Of a DNA stretch of 64,000 nt, positions 1 to 12,720 are shown piece by piece. Below the pieces are notes generated by a model, which had not been told where the DNA came from, made no database searches, and saw only the letters and a program-made list of their open reading frames with translations. The DNA comes from Nissolia schottii (lineage: Eukaryota; Streptophyta; Magnoliopsida; Fabales; Fabaceae), in assembly GCA_003254905.1 (NCBI GenBank), contig QANU01071046.1, forward strand, positions 175,646 through 239,645, written 5' to 3'. The position numbers and the translations under genes are program-made. Position 1 is the stretch's first letter. Each line of letters starts with the position of its first letter.

Positions 1-1388
1 TTGTGGCACATCAATTCTTTATTGCAAGTTAGTTCGGTAATAGCTTCCTTTTAAAAAATAAATCACTTATTTTATGAAAGTTACTCCTCAATTATAAACT
101 TTCAGACTATCGTTAAAGAATTAAAAACTCCAACATTTTTGTATGGCTAATAGTTAGATATTACTAGTACAGTCAATCAGGTCCACGTGTGTTGGAACAT
201 TTTCCCTATAAAATATGTGCCTTTATAACCTTAATCTTCACTAACAAGTTATATCTTTATTTTTAACAATGTCATTCCTGAATATCAGAAGATGACAATG
301 CCGGCGTCAATTTTTTTCTAGTAGGTGAATGTCAAAGTGACATGTTCTTGATTAGTTTTCTTAGGAAGTAAATAACCATAATAACCATAATTCCAGAAGT
401 TGTGGTTTTCGTGTTTTGTTTCACCTTCTATTCTGTAGATGATATTTCAGGTCTGCAATGAACTACATGAAACATGTACTTTGAGATATTGTCAGGGAGA
501 ATCTTATGGCTCTTGTTTTGTTTTTAAAATAATTTGATAGTTACACAAAAAGTGACTAATTGTTGGTTGAAGTTTTATTTCCAAATTCCCAATAGCCTGA
601 AATAGCTGCGCTACAGAAAGTGAATATAATTATAGGACAACATAACAAATACATAGTCCCTTGAATATATTCCCTTTTAATGGTGGTGCTAATCAAAGAA
701 AAAATGCAAGCATGTGCACTTTAGTTAAAACTAATAAAAATAATAATAGTTCTAGCAACAGATCAAGTGCTGTGAAAAAAATTCTAGCAATTTTATGTGG
801 AATAAATATAAGTTACACATTTTATGTTTTGTAAAAGATTCTTGCAGTTTCTTCTGAAAGATAAGTAGCTTGTGCATTTCATTTTACTATTTCTGTGTAA
901 CTCAAATTGTAACTATCAAACTTTTTTCAGGATAAATTCATAAGAATGTTTATGAAAAACTAAAATGCCTTTGAAAATGTAAAAAGGAATTCATTGACAT
1001 TGTTATTAAAAGTACATTGTGGGATGATACACTTGTAGGGAGAAGGGGTAGAATAAGTAGCCATAATAACTGAATTCAGTTGGCCTGTACAGCTGGCTCT
1101 AACTGATTCCCTGATATATAGACAAATGTAACTGATAGTTCATTCTTTGATTGGAATATACACTTCTCATTCTNAACAATATGTAACACTTAAAACAGAA
1201 TGTTCAATTACAATAAACTATATCATAGATCTAACTCATAACAGAAATGCTATTTGTACCACTTTTTGAAACATCTTTCGTAAAGCATACTATGAAATTG
1301 TCCAAGAGAAAATGCTATAAGCCTGAACTAGAGCTTACTTACACTATGACAAATGTTAATGGATACATTAAAGTTAAAATTTTCTTAC
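1..1388. other. AT-rich non-coding stretch
   Basis: No convincing exon, RNA gene or terminal-repeat element is visible on either strand. One undetermined base (N) lies at 1174. If the AHL-like gene at 1389-1987 was once complete, its last exon (the end of the PPC domain, normally starting VVVGSF or similar) should lie here on the minus strand, but I could not find it. Confidence 0.5.
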
Positions 1389-1987
1389 TTGAATAGGGTA
1401 AGCGGCTATCATCGAACCAGTAAGGATGCCGCTGAGAACACTTCCATCAGAATCAGTCAGCATAACGCTGAACCAGCGTTTATTGCCTCGTGCATCATTA
1501 CCATCACGTAGATGGTCCTTTAAAAGAAAGAATCACAAAGTGGCCCTGCATGCAGCAGATAACAAGAATAAGAAACAAAATTCAAGTGCCTTAACATTTG
1601 GAACTTTTTATTACTGCAGCAATTACAAGAAGAAACAAAAAGTAATGAAGAAGGTTAAAGGTACTCATAGTAAAATCGCAATAAAAGTGGGTTGTATTAC
1701 CTTATTCAAGATAGAGTAAGTTATTTCTAGATGTTAACAAGTGATGGCTTTCTCGTCTATGTAACAAACAGCACTACCATAACAAATTTCCTTTTAGGCC
1801 AAGCAAAGTTGACACAACATGAGAGAAAAATGACACACATGATTTGTACCTCAAGTTTCAAAGGATCAGCAGTTGAAGAGCCATGATTGCAAAGGACGGC
1901 CCTCGATACAGAGCCAGTGACAGAAAATATGCAAAAAGCATGAGGAGTGACTTTCTGAGAAAATTCTAATATCTTGCTCACCACATC
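1389..1987 (-). pseudogene. AHL (AT-hook, PPC domain) gene fragment with frameshift
   Basis: Two adjacent minus-strand exons encode the middle of a PPC/DUF296 domain, the trimerisation domain of AT-hook nuclear-localised (AHL) DNA-binding proteins. Exon A (1987-1850) reads DVVSKILEFSQ, then FCIFSVTGSVS, and ends LKLE at a GT donor. Exon B (1545-1389) follows a CAG acceptor and reads GHFVILSFKG, matching the family G-R-F-E-I-L-S-L-S-G strand. The frame then breaks near 1508-1515 and resumes one frame over as DGNDARGNKRWFSVML, SDGSVLSGILTG and MIAAYPIQ before a GTAAG donor. The exon borders match AHL genes, but I found no AT-hook exon to the right and no terminal exon to the left. It is therefore most likely a decayed copy. 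A one-base sequencing error in a real gene is the alternative. Confidence 0.6.
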
Positions 1988-3880
1988 CTGCAACACCATA
2001 TATATAAACCAAAAGCATAAATAACAGATTGAGTAGCTGTGAAGTGAAGTGAAGCTTATAGATATAAATCTGAAAATTCAGGGTAACTCTTCAGCTTTCA
2101 CAGTCATGACATAAGGGGTGACAGTGCAAGAATGAAAGGTGGAGTTTTTGCTTTATATACAGAGAAGAAAAGCAAAAAAACAAAGGCGCGTTTCGGAGGC
2201 AGGGGAATGCCGTTATTATTGTTATTGCAGTTAGTTATAATTCATTCTATTTTGGTTTTTTTTTGGGTGCAAGAACCTCATCTCATCTCCTCTTTTTTTT
2301 TTCTTTCATTATTTATATGGATGCAGGGGAAAGAAAGTAAGTATATTATCTAAATGCTTGAATTATAGATAACTTGTACAATGATTTTCAAAGGTTGATA
2401 CAAACATTTTCTAGTCTCCAATTCGAGTTCCGAGATTAAAAAAAAAAAAAAAAAGATTTGCTTATAAACCTCTATCCATCAAGGTGCTTAGTAGAGCCTG
2501 CTCGAATTAGTTGAGCTCGTGATAATAAGATTCAAATGTCGATGATTCCATTAAGAACAAGAATAAAATAAGATTAAATAAAAAATAAATTTGTGACTTT
2601 ATATAAATACACCTTTAAAATAATAATGACAATAAAATTCATATCCCAAGAATTACACACTGCAAATTACTTATCACCTTTAAAACAATATTCCCCACAA
2701 ATTTCCAAAAAAATTATTTATGAAAATATTCACATATTTACCAAATTATCCATTACACAAGATTTTTATTAAATAACATCAAAATTTCCTTTAAATGCTT
2801 ATTATATTTTACTATTCATTATTTAATTATTTCATTTATATTTAATTATTTCAAAAATATAAAATTGACATTTTATTACTATTTCACCACAAGTATTGTG
2901 CCGTGCTTAGAATCAAGGTCGTTAGAAACGCAGATAAGAGCCAAGTGGAGACTGATGAAGGACTTAATAATTAATACGTTACTTATTCATGATCCTCCAC
3001 CCAAGAATTCAGATAGATGTTCATGAATAGGGTTTATATCTCTACCAGCTAGAAAGAAACCAAAGTGAAAAACGGACCATGCATCCGATCCTGTTTCTGC
3101 TAATACTTCCTCAAGCCAATCAGAATCCATACAAAATGAAGCAGAACATGTTCACAGATAAGAAGAGATGTAAAAGCTGAAATCCAATGTGCAACAGAAA
3201 CTCTTACATAAAATTGTTAAAGAGAGCATAAACAAAAGAACCACTAGAAAAACACAATCTGTCGTTGCATTTCACGGCACCAGTAAATGTTTACATCTTA
3301 TACAATCTATGTACAATCAATTTATAAATTGTCAGCCCTAATTGTTATGTATTGTTTGGAAGATGGATAAGGAGGAGAACCAGAAGGGAATGGAAATGAG
3401 GGACCTTCTATTATCCTGCTCCCTCCATGCCCACGGGGAAGGAATCATTTAAAAATAGTTGTAGTTATTCAAATACATATGTACCCTAAGGTTTGTGTTA
3501 TAAAATTGACAAAAAAATGACTACATTAAAAATCTATATAACTTTTCCCTTTCCTTCCCGGACGTATACACTTAAATATCCCTCTCTATATTCCTTCCCT
3601 TTTCACCCCTTTCCATCTCCCAAACATAGCATAACACCCAATTTACTTCGAACAACCAGATTCAACCATGATGATCAGGACATCCACAAAGCATGACCTG
3701 CCTACGGAAGCTCCAAGCTAAGAAATAACTCCCTAGCCCAAGTGCCACCTCAGAAGCACCATATTATGTGTCGTGGCTATCTTGCACTAAGAGCGCTCAA
3801 GACCAAATAAAAACCACTGAATGCAAAATGCAAAAGGGCGGTGAAAGGTGCAGCAAACATGGTTGTGCTACCTCAGTGGT
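1988..3880. other. Intergenic, AT-rich, mostly empty
   Basis: This holds an A-run near 2440, long AT-rich tracts at 2540-2880, and one small minus-strand reading frame (separate entry). The part nearest 3880 is presumably the 3' untranslated region of the RAD5A-type gene. No other feature is supported. Confidence 0.5.
2987..3130 (-). other. Small acidic 47-codon ORF, unassigned
   Basis: On the minus strand an ATG at 3130 opens a 47-residue frame closed by TGA at 2987. It begins MDSDWLEEVLAETGSDAW and ends EFLGGGS. The start is acidic and looks more protein-like than the surrounding AT-rich DNA. It lies between the AHL fragment and the RAD5A 3' end. I do not recognise a family. It could be a lost exon, a small peptide or chance; there is also a TTTCTTTCTAG acceptor-like string inside it. 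Confidence 0.2.
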
Positions 3881-6800
3881 CTAAGTGAAAAGCATCTTCA
3901 ACTCTTCAATCCGTGCAGTTCGAACTTCTTGATCAGTCAAGGCACCAGAAATCAGTCCTTGTTTGCGAGCTTTCACTGCCTCCATTCTCTCCTCAACTGT
4001 CCCCTGCAATGTGAAACATAACAAGTGCCACATTCAAGTCACAAGAAGTTTACACCAAGTTGAAAACTTAAATCATTTGACAACAAAGTGCAAATAAACA
4101 TACTAACAAGTGGCAAGCAATTATACAAATCAAATGCTTACCTTTGCAATCTCATAAATTGACTCACACAGCAAGCACCGCACCTCAATTTAGTATATAT
4201 GTAGTGAGATCAAATATTAACATAAAATAAAGGATAAAATGACCAGCTAAACTGGTGGCTTTGGCAACAAAACGTAACCCAGAGAAACAATTAATCAGGT
4301 TCAGTCCTGATTAAAATATATAATCATACAACCACACGAGGTATGTCCATGATTTACCAAAATTGGGAAACTAAATATACCTTCACAATAAACCTTTTGA
4401 TGGCGACCTTCTTGGTTTGTCCAATCCGATGAATACGCATAACAGCTTGTTCTTCTACGGCCGGATTCCACCATGGATCCTGTTCATGTTGACAAATTAT
4501 TTTTAATCTAAAACCACTAAAATATCAATTACTTTCCAAAAATCAATTATAGTAATAAAAATGTCATATCCATTGGATCGGTTACTCAGAAAACATACAA
4601 TTCTTGTGCAATTGTCCAAATCCAATACACGTGTAATTAGTTACTCCCATATACATTGCATAGTTTAGTTTTCTGAATCTGAAAAAGATGCTAAAAGAGC
4701 TAAAGGAATTGTTGTGGAATAGACAAAATGACTAAATTTATACCCTGTAATTGCCTCTTAATACTCTGTTTACCCTATTTGAATTCTGATGTTATACCTG
4801 AAGCAAGACAAAGAATAGTTTGAACAACAGAAAGTGCTTTGCTCATACCATGACAAAAGCATTTGAAGCGGCTGTTAGGTTTATACCCACTCCACCAGCT
4901 TTGAGGGACATCAACAACACCTGGTGCAATAAATGAGTACTGACAGTTACAAATAGTTCAATGCATTGAACCACTTCGCTACACTGTTTAAGTCACAGCA
5001 AAAGCAAGAGGAAATATGTAAAGACCAGGGTGTCACTGTCTTCTGAGAATTGTTTGATTACTTTCTCCCGCTGCTGCAGATTTAAAGTCCCATCAAGACG
5101 AACAAATGAAATGTTATTCCTGTACATATGTGAAATAAAAATATAAGAAACCTCTTTGGTACCATTTCTCACCACCAATTTGCGTCAAATCAATGAAAAG
5201 ATTAATACACTCATAATCAGATAATGGCTTAAGCATGATACAAAATGGAACAAGAGAAGCATGCATCACAAAAATTCGCAGAGCTGAGATCAGCTTAGAA
5301 TTACTACAACACAAAGTAAAGAAAAGCACATTTAGAATATGGAAACAGGTTTTTCGAAGTGAACTGGCTCAGGTTCTCTCCGGAAAGAAATGCATCTTTC
5401 CTTAAATATCAACCAGCAACAAATCTTACCGTGTAAAGGGAATCTGCAAGAGATCTAGAAACGCAGTCCACTGGCTGAAAACAATGCTCTTGGAGCCTGA
5501 TGAGCAGAGATTTTCAAGTTCATTCATAAGAACAGTTACCTTGCATGACTCTACCCAGTTCTTCTCGATATCAATTTGAAACCGACTCTCAGTAGGGGCT
5601 GTGATAAGATCCTGCCGGTTGATTGTTTTCCTGTAAAAGAAACAGTTTTGTTAAGAGTTTGCACTACATTCAATATTCATTTAAAAATTATCACAGAAAA
5701 CAAAAAACCTTAAGCTTCCTTTTATATCAACTATAAACAAAAGATATTCAAAATTCTAACAGTTTAACTAGACGATACCTACAAACAGGACATAAACCAG
5801 AAGTAGAATTTCGCCAACTTGCCAAGAGGCATTCCCGGCATAAGCGGTGAGCGCAAGGTGTCAAAACTGCATCTTCAAATGCTTCAAGACATATTGGACA
5901 CTCTCCCTGCTCCCCTTTACGTAGCTCTTCCACAACTTCTTCAACATAAGCCCGCGAAGGTGCATCTTTTACTTCACCTTCTGAAGCATTATAGGTTCCA
6001 CGAAGGAAGCGCTTAGCTAGTTTGTTTAGATCAGCAAATTCTTGAGTATCACCACGACTAGATGAATCAATTGTCACCATGGGAGAAAACAACTTAGTGA
6101 TGCAAGGGTCAAAGAAAACATATAAACAACAATACAACATTGTCGAAGACATAAAAGAAACTCCAATATAATCTCCAGGTATATATAAAAGGAATCTAAA
6201 TGTAAGAAATCATACCTCATTACAAGATATGGGTGATCACAACATTGTCGAAGACGTAAAAGTAACTCCAATATTGAAGCATAATTATGAAGAACACGCC
6301 CTTGTTCAACAAACTGGTCAAACTTGACCTACATAAATTTCATCAACAGGTTGGATCAATCTTACTTTTTGCAGTACCAAAACAATAAGATGAAAATATT
6401 AAAAAATTAAAAATACCTTGGATCTTTTGAATAGGGCCTCATAAAAGTCCTTCTCAGCTTCTGTGGGTTCACAGTAAATTACCTGCATATCAGCAGGTGG
6501 AAGAACTAGGATAGGCCTGCAACAAATAATAAGTTAACAGAGTATGCTAGAATGTTAAAATAGCATAAGTCCTTAACCAGTTTACTGACTTTCCCTCTCG
6601 ATCTGTGCTGTACTTGGTTCTCCTCAGCATGATAGGCTTCAAAATGGACTGAACTAATTTCAGCCCTCTCTCATCGCCTCCTTCAAATGGTTTCTGAACA
6701 AGTTTGTTCCACCTGGATCATACCAAATAAATCTTTCCAGTCCAGAACTCCAGCCATATAAAACCCTCTTGGGGTAAATAATCAAAGTAAGAAACATAGT

Positions 6801-9800
6801 AGCAGTAACTTCTAATAAATGTATCTTCACATCTAGTTCATTGAACTAAATGAGTATGCTAAACATTCATGACATCCACCTAGATTTCATTCATACTTCT
6901 ACAGTTATTTTAAGCAAATTTTTATCAGAAAACACAATAATTAATAAAAACCGATTAAACCATAAGTTGTAGAATTCTTCATCAACCGATGCCATCTTTG
7001 TCAACAAACACAAGTAGGGAAAGCAAACTGAAAGGAGAGTCAGACCATTTATCTTAAGATTTAAACTAAAAATTTCATGCAAAGTCTTGTTACCATTGTT
7101 ATTTGTTTCAACACACAAAAGGAGAAAATTGACAATATCTTCCGTGTAATTTAGAATGTTCTAAATGCTGTTAGATACATGGAATGGAATCAACAATTCA
7201 GTTTAGAAACTGTATTTAACCAAAAATACAATTAAAAAAAGAGCACCGCTATTTGTACACCTAAAAAACAGCCACCTAACAGCCATCCAACATAAAAACA
7301 AACATTACAAAATAGAAAAACAAACATTATACACCAGAGAAACAAACATTGTCACTAAATATTTTTGCGTGTCTGTGCACGTGAGTCTAGGATTGCTACA
7401 AAATAGAGAAACAAATATTGTAACATAATATCTCTACGTGCTCATGCACACGTATATTTAATGTTGCTCATTTTCTGTGTTTGACAATGTTTGTTTTTTT
7501 ATTTTGTAATGTTCGCTTTTTTATTTTGCAATGTTTGTTTCTCTGTTTGGGTGACTGTTCGGTGACTAATTTTTAGGTGTACAAATAGCATTTTTCATTT
7601 TAAAAAAAAAAAAAAAACAAAGCCTAGCATTCACCGTCCAAAAATGGCTTTTGGAAGTTGTACAAACAAATAAAAGATATCCATAATGAGAAATACAGAA
7701 TCAACAACAACAACAACAACTAAGCTTTGTGCACTAGGTAGGGTAGGCTACATAAATCAGACAATACCATATTGTCATCATAAATCAAGTTAATAAAACC
7801 TTTATAATGAGAAAAAAGGAATAATGGGAAAAAATAATGGAGATAATTAATTAGGGCAAACATATCCAACCATAAGAAAATAAATAATTTTACCAGGCCC
7901 AGTGACCCCAAGGCTCTATTCTTAGAAACCGAAGTAGACTGTAAAGATCCTCAAGGTTGTTCTGCAGATAAAAAAGGGATTCGGTATTAGGAAGAATAAA
8001 AGCTACTACATCTGTAAAATTTTGGATCAGGGTGATTTATTGTTCATGGTGCATCAATTGATAAATTTATCCACAAACAACAAAAAGAACAAGCACGGCA
8101 TAAGATTAACTCATTTCACCTGGATAGGCGTTCCAGTTAGACACCAACGATTGTCAGCAAGTAAAGCAGCAGCAGCCATAGAAATTTGACTTTTAGAAGA
8201 TTTTATAGTATGTGCCTCATCAAGAACCACTCTAAACCACCGAATTGAGAAAAGTCCGCCATTATCCTCTGCATTCTGTGCATAACATAAGGCAGATAGA
8301 TGCATCAAGCATCAGTTGATTATTTTTAAGATATGAAGCAAACAGGCTGACAAATATCAGAGCAAACAGGTTTTCAAATACCTCACTGGAAAATTCAGAG
8401 GCTACAACTCCATATGTAGTAATTACCACATCACTTTGAGCTAGATTTTTTGCATCTTTTGGCCTACTTTGTCCATAATGAACATATAAAGACAGAGACC
8501 CAGGTTGCACATGACTTTCAATTTCGGCCTGTAGAAATTGCCAAATGCTCAGAACAAGAAAGGAAGCATTTGACTATATTCTATACATCCCATGTCGAAA
8601 TACAATGTGGTACCAGCTTTCAAGTAAATAAATTTAGTAACAACCACAGCTACATATGTAAGATCTGACAATGCAAATACCTTCCATTGACCAAGAAGAG
8701 TCATGGGACATATTATCAAGCTGCCACCACTTGTTAGAGCATTCTTTTTCTTCACCAGTTTATCAAAACCACCAAATTTGGTTGCCTTCTTTGGAATGTT
8801 TGAAAAGTTGGGCACCGTATCAATAACTTCACCACCTTCAGTATGTGACTGCGTCTGAGCTATGGGTTGATTGCCTAATAATCCACCTCTTCTGGAATGG
8901 GCAAGGAGAAGTGATATGGTCATGATGGTCTTTCCAAGTCCCATGGCATCTGCCAAAATCTACAAATTCACAATAAAATAATACATTACAAACAATGAAC
9001 AATATGTGAAGACAACAAAATTAGACAGGGTTAACTCATTAAGAAACATACTCCTCCTTTGGCCATTTGAAGGGTGCTCGGAAATTCAATTGTGGCTTCA
9101 CCGGAAAATGCATTCAAATAAATAACAAGCTCCCTCCTAAAAAGTAGAAGCACAAATAAATCATGAGAGCCACTGATTGGTTTATCTATCTATGTATATA
9201 TATTGTAGTATAATGATGTGCATACTTGTCAGCCAGCCGATATGCCTCCCAACATGGATGAAGGGTTGTTGCTGTCTCATCCACAGGTCGTCCCTTCTCC
9301 ATCTGGATCATCCAATAAAGAGCCTGCTTTTGATAGGGCCGCAGTTCACACTGTAGACTACCTGGGGGATCCATTTCCTGCACAATACTTTCCGGTTAAT
9401 TGTTACTAGTGGGGATGCAGGTGCGATGCCTGCAGATCTTTACTTAGTAGCAGATTTCTGTTTTAAATTGAATAATAGGTAGTTTCATTAAAAAAAATAA
9501 GGGAAAAGGGTAAATGGACCAAACCAAATGTGACCAAAGGCGGTTATTTTTACCCAACGCCTTAATAATAGTAAAAGATTACACCATTTATAAGCATGAC
9601 ATAAGTAAAACAGTGCATGTTACTCATAGAATGCAGCACCTCTAACTCTGAGTTTGATCCAACACCAACGATATTATCAAGATCACCTTCCGAAATGGAA
9701 TCCTCTTTGTCGTTCTCACAACCATTCAGAGAAGGAGGCTCCGACTTCGAAAGTAGTAACGGGGCCTGAAGAGAATGTCTGTCCAGTTAAAGAAAGGTAC

Positions 9801-11161
9801 CGTGCTAAGATGGTTGGATATAGTCTCAAAACCAAGTATATCTGTACATTTGTACCTTTTGGTTGAAAGGACGCTTGTTGGAATAGAAGTCACCAGGAGT
9901 TAACTCTGCCTAAAAAAGCAAGTGATGATGCAAGTCAATATCCTAGTCTAACTTTCATCATGCCTAACCTAGGGGTAAGTTAACTTCTCTAAAAACAGAA
10001 GTCAGCTCCATACGAAGAACGAAAACATAACAATTTAACTGAATATACTAATTATATGGAAGAGGAATAGGAAAATATCCCCCCCCCCAAAAAAAAAAAG
10101 TAACAGTGTCCACAACCACCTTCTTAAAAGGCTCCAGGCCTAGCAACCGAAACAAGGTAGGAAGAGGATGAAACACTGATTCATCTGTGGAATTGGTGGT
10201 AGCATCCTTGAGAGAAACCTGGTGGTGCTTGACAAACATTGACCTATTGATAAATACACTGAAAAATGCACCCCCCACCACCAAAGTGGAAAAGTGCAAA
10301 ATTAGTTAATTTGCCATCATAAACAGTATCAGTAAACCATAAGATTTAACAGGAAAACTCTATAAAGCAACATTGTAACTTGTGAAACACGGCATTGCAT
10401 TTGAGAATACCTGACTGACAAAGTAATGGTATCCATAATGCCCAAAACATTAGGTGCAAAAAGACAGTGCCCCTCAATCCTAACCTTACCATCCCGCACA
10501 AGAGGCAACAGACACCGAGCCCATTCATTTGGTATTCTACCAATCTGCCAAAACCTCAAACATCAAATTCAAACACTTATAAACACAAAATTCAACTCAA
10601 CCCACAAAGCAACCATACCACATTGTACATTACCTCTCCAGCTCGTTCCGCGGAGAACCGAACAATCTCTGAACAACTCCCCGCCACCTGCCTCCCCCGA
10701 CCGAATCCCTTCCCGGGCGATGGCGAGACAGAGGCGGCCTTGGCCGGAAACTTGAAAAGCACCGCGTCACCGGAATTTATAGTCCTCCCTTTAGATGTGG
10801 ACAACCCTACCATCTCGCCAGAACCAGCGAACCACCAATCATCGGAAACAGAGCAGCTACGGCTGCCTTCTCCGGAAGCAGCGCCACTGCAGTTGGATTG
10901 AGTGGCGACGGCGCGAGCTGCAGTGTCAGTGTGAGAGTTCGAATTGGGAGGAGAAGGTAGGGGAGTGTTTGTGGTGCGTGTGGGTTTGGATTTTGCGGCG
11001 GTGGTGGTGGGAGTGTGGGTGTCGAAGATGATGTTGATGGCGGCGGTGACGTCGTTTTTGGCCATGTGGAGGGCTCTGATGATGTCCATGTCGGTGAAAT
11101 CGGAGCCCACGATGGATCGGACGGTGGAGACGTGGTCCGTGACTGTGACCTTGCTACCCAT
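3881..11161 (-). CDS. RAD5A: RAD5A-type DNA repair helicase/E3 ligase (HIRAN-SNF2-RING)
   Basis: 20 exons, 5' to 3': 11161-10634, 10544-10411, 10258-10120, 9909-9856, 9765-9640, 9377-9226, 9136-9052, 8959-8681, 8528-8382, 8275-8120, 7961-7894, 6712-6590, 6516-6417, 6328-6216, 6057-5779, 5630-5430, 5119-5026, 4920-4849, 4479-4381, 4003-3881. They sum to 3072 nt, or 1023 residues; Arabidopsis RAD5A is about 1029. Visible parts: a UBA-like start ([15 protein letters not shown], about residues 25-40); a HIRAN region (about 177-270); SNF2 motif [16 protein letters not shown] (about 340); Walker A MGLGKT (about 411-417); DEAH (about 566); STGTP-like LTGTPIQ; a C3HC4 RING inserted between helicase lobes (C788, C791, C803, H805, C808, C811, C824, C827); FVRLDGTL; and the terminal motif RIHRIGQ (about 965). 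The family acts in the nucleus in error-free post-replication repair, polyubiquitinating PCNA and remodelling stalled forks. All key residues are intact. Confidence 0.95.
7248..7589. mobile_element. MITE with 20-bp terminal inverted repeats
   Basis: The left end GCTATTTGTACACCTAAAAA (from 7248) is exactly the reverse complement of the right end (to 7589). The about 340-bp body is itself partly foldback: the left arm carries several AACAAACATT blocks and the right arm their complements (AATGTTTGTTT). It sits inside RAD5A intron 11 (6713-7893). The target duplication cannot be resolved because the right flank is a long A-run. No coding capacity is seen. Confidence 0.8.
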
Positions 11162-12720
11162 CCTATCCTCCTTCTGGTGGATGAAACCCTAACCCTAACC
11201 CTAACGTTCCAATTTTCGCGGGAAATGGTTTGGAGCAAAAGGGAAGAAGAGAAATCGAAGAGTGTCTTTAAATTTCGTAAATTACGAAAAGAGGCGGGGA
11301 CGGGAATGAGTCTTCGTTTTTAATTGGCGGGAGTCCGCGTGACATGCACGTGCTCGCTTGCCTTCCCGCCACTTCCATTATACCTCGTTTCTGACAGTGC
11401 AATTATTAACTACGCCATTATTGTGAATCTATTCAATCCAAATTATGAATCTATTCCATCCAAATCCGTCTATATTGAATGAGTTTCTTTATCAAAATTC
11501 ATCTCCATTGGTTTGATGTCACTTCGTCTTCTTTTTTTTCCCCCCGAAAAAATTACCTGGATTGTTGGTAATTTGATATTCATTTGAAGAAAAAAAGTTC
11601 AATAAATTTTTAATTTATCCGTCAGTGATCCTTTTAATATTGAATTTTGATCAATGTGAAGAATCAAAATGGTTAGAGAGATATTAAAAAGCAAAAAGAT
11701 ATAAAGTTCCTTAATTATCCATTTTACCTACTTGTCACCCCAATCAATGCACATTAGAATAATTAGGTTGCGTTTCATACCTGGAGACAATATAGAAAAA
11801 CAAAGACATGTCCCTCTAAGCTTTAATTCTCTATCTTTTCAAGCAAATATTTCTTATCCCAACTCCAACAAAGAACTTGGTACAAAAGTTTTATATCTCT
11901 ATATCATAGTGTCCCTATCATATCTCTGATATCTGACATCTAATGTCTAATGTAGCCTAACAGCCTAACGCAACTGTTCTTAATAGTACTATAGAGTATA
12001 CTACCCTTATTTATTACTTTATATAATCGTTTACGAAGGAAAATAATTACAAAACATCATTTCAATTCAAATAGAAAAATAAAAATAAAACATCATTCTA
12101 TAAAAAACTTTGGGGTTCAATATACGGGTCATTAATAAGCTCCAAATCACATAGGTATACTTCAGCAAACTGCACACCACTCTTCGTTTGAGTTTTTATA
12201 AATGTTCAAGGAAGTAGTAATAAAGCAATACAATAGAGTTGTCATATGCAAAAACTTGACACCGAACCCCCAAAGCAAAAAATATGTATACTCCACATGC
12301 TATTATTGCAACTATAATTTCAGAATAACAAATTTCAAACTATTACAATTGGTTCTATCCGAGGCAATATATCTTACAAGCTACCAGGTGCACCACAAAC
12401 AAACCAGTGAAACTGGGAAGGGGAAAAATATGACAAAACTAGAAACCCTCACCCCAAATTATATATAAAAATCTCAGCTGAAAGGACAATCACTCTGTGC
12501 AGAAAGAATCTCAAAAATGCCCACCAACAAAGAAATCCCTGCTCCAACACTAATCTGGTAAACAAGCTCATTCCTAATTCCGCCAGCCCTCGCATCATGA
12601 TTTTGTTTATCCAACCCACTAAACTAGCTTGAAAAACAAATGTGAGTGGGTTAGGGCTGTGTAGATTAGGCTTACAACTGTGTATAATGAACATCTCATG
12701 AATCAATCACATTTATGTTG
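11162..12720. other. RAD5A upstream region and AP-2 alpha 3' flank
   Basis: The first about 200 bp are the GC-richer leader/promoter of the RAD5A gene and include a telo-box run. From about 11400 the DNA becomes AT-rich. A stretch at 11762-11970, flanked by TTAGGTTGCGTTTC and CCTAACGCAAC strings, resembles a small degenerate inverted-repeat element, but I could not fix ends or a target duplication. Bases next to 12720 are presumably the 3' untranslated region of the alpha-adaptin gene. Confidence 0.4.
11184..11205. promoter_or_regulatory. Telo-box run upstream of RAD5A start
   Basis: AAACCCTAACCCTAACCCTAA begins here, ending about 20 bp upstream of the RAD5A ATG on the opposite strand. Three telomere-type AACCCTA units in the leader are typical of plant telo-box elements, known in promoters of replication, ribosomal and cell-cycle genes. 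This fits a replication-linked repair gene. The sequence is seen directly; the regulatory role is inferred. Confidence 0.6.

Noticed and set aside
10426-11323. Long plus-strand frames of 78-144 residues opposite the RAD5A first exons
   Set aside because: They are antisense shadows of the GC-richer coding exon and show no domain. The minus-strand exon chain explains the region fully.
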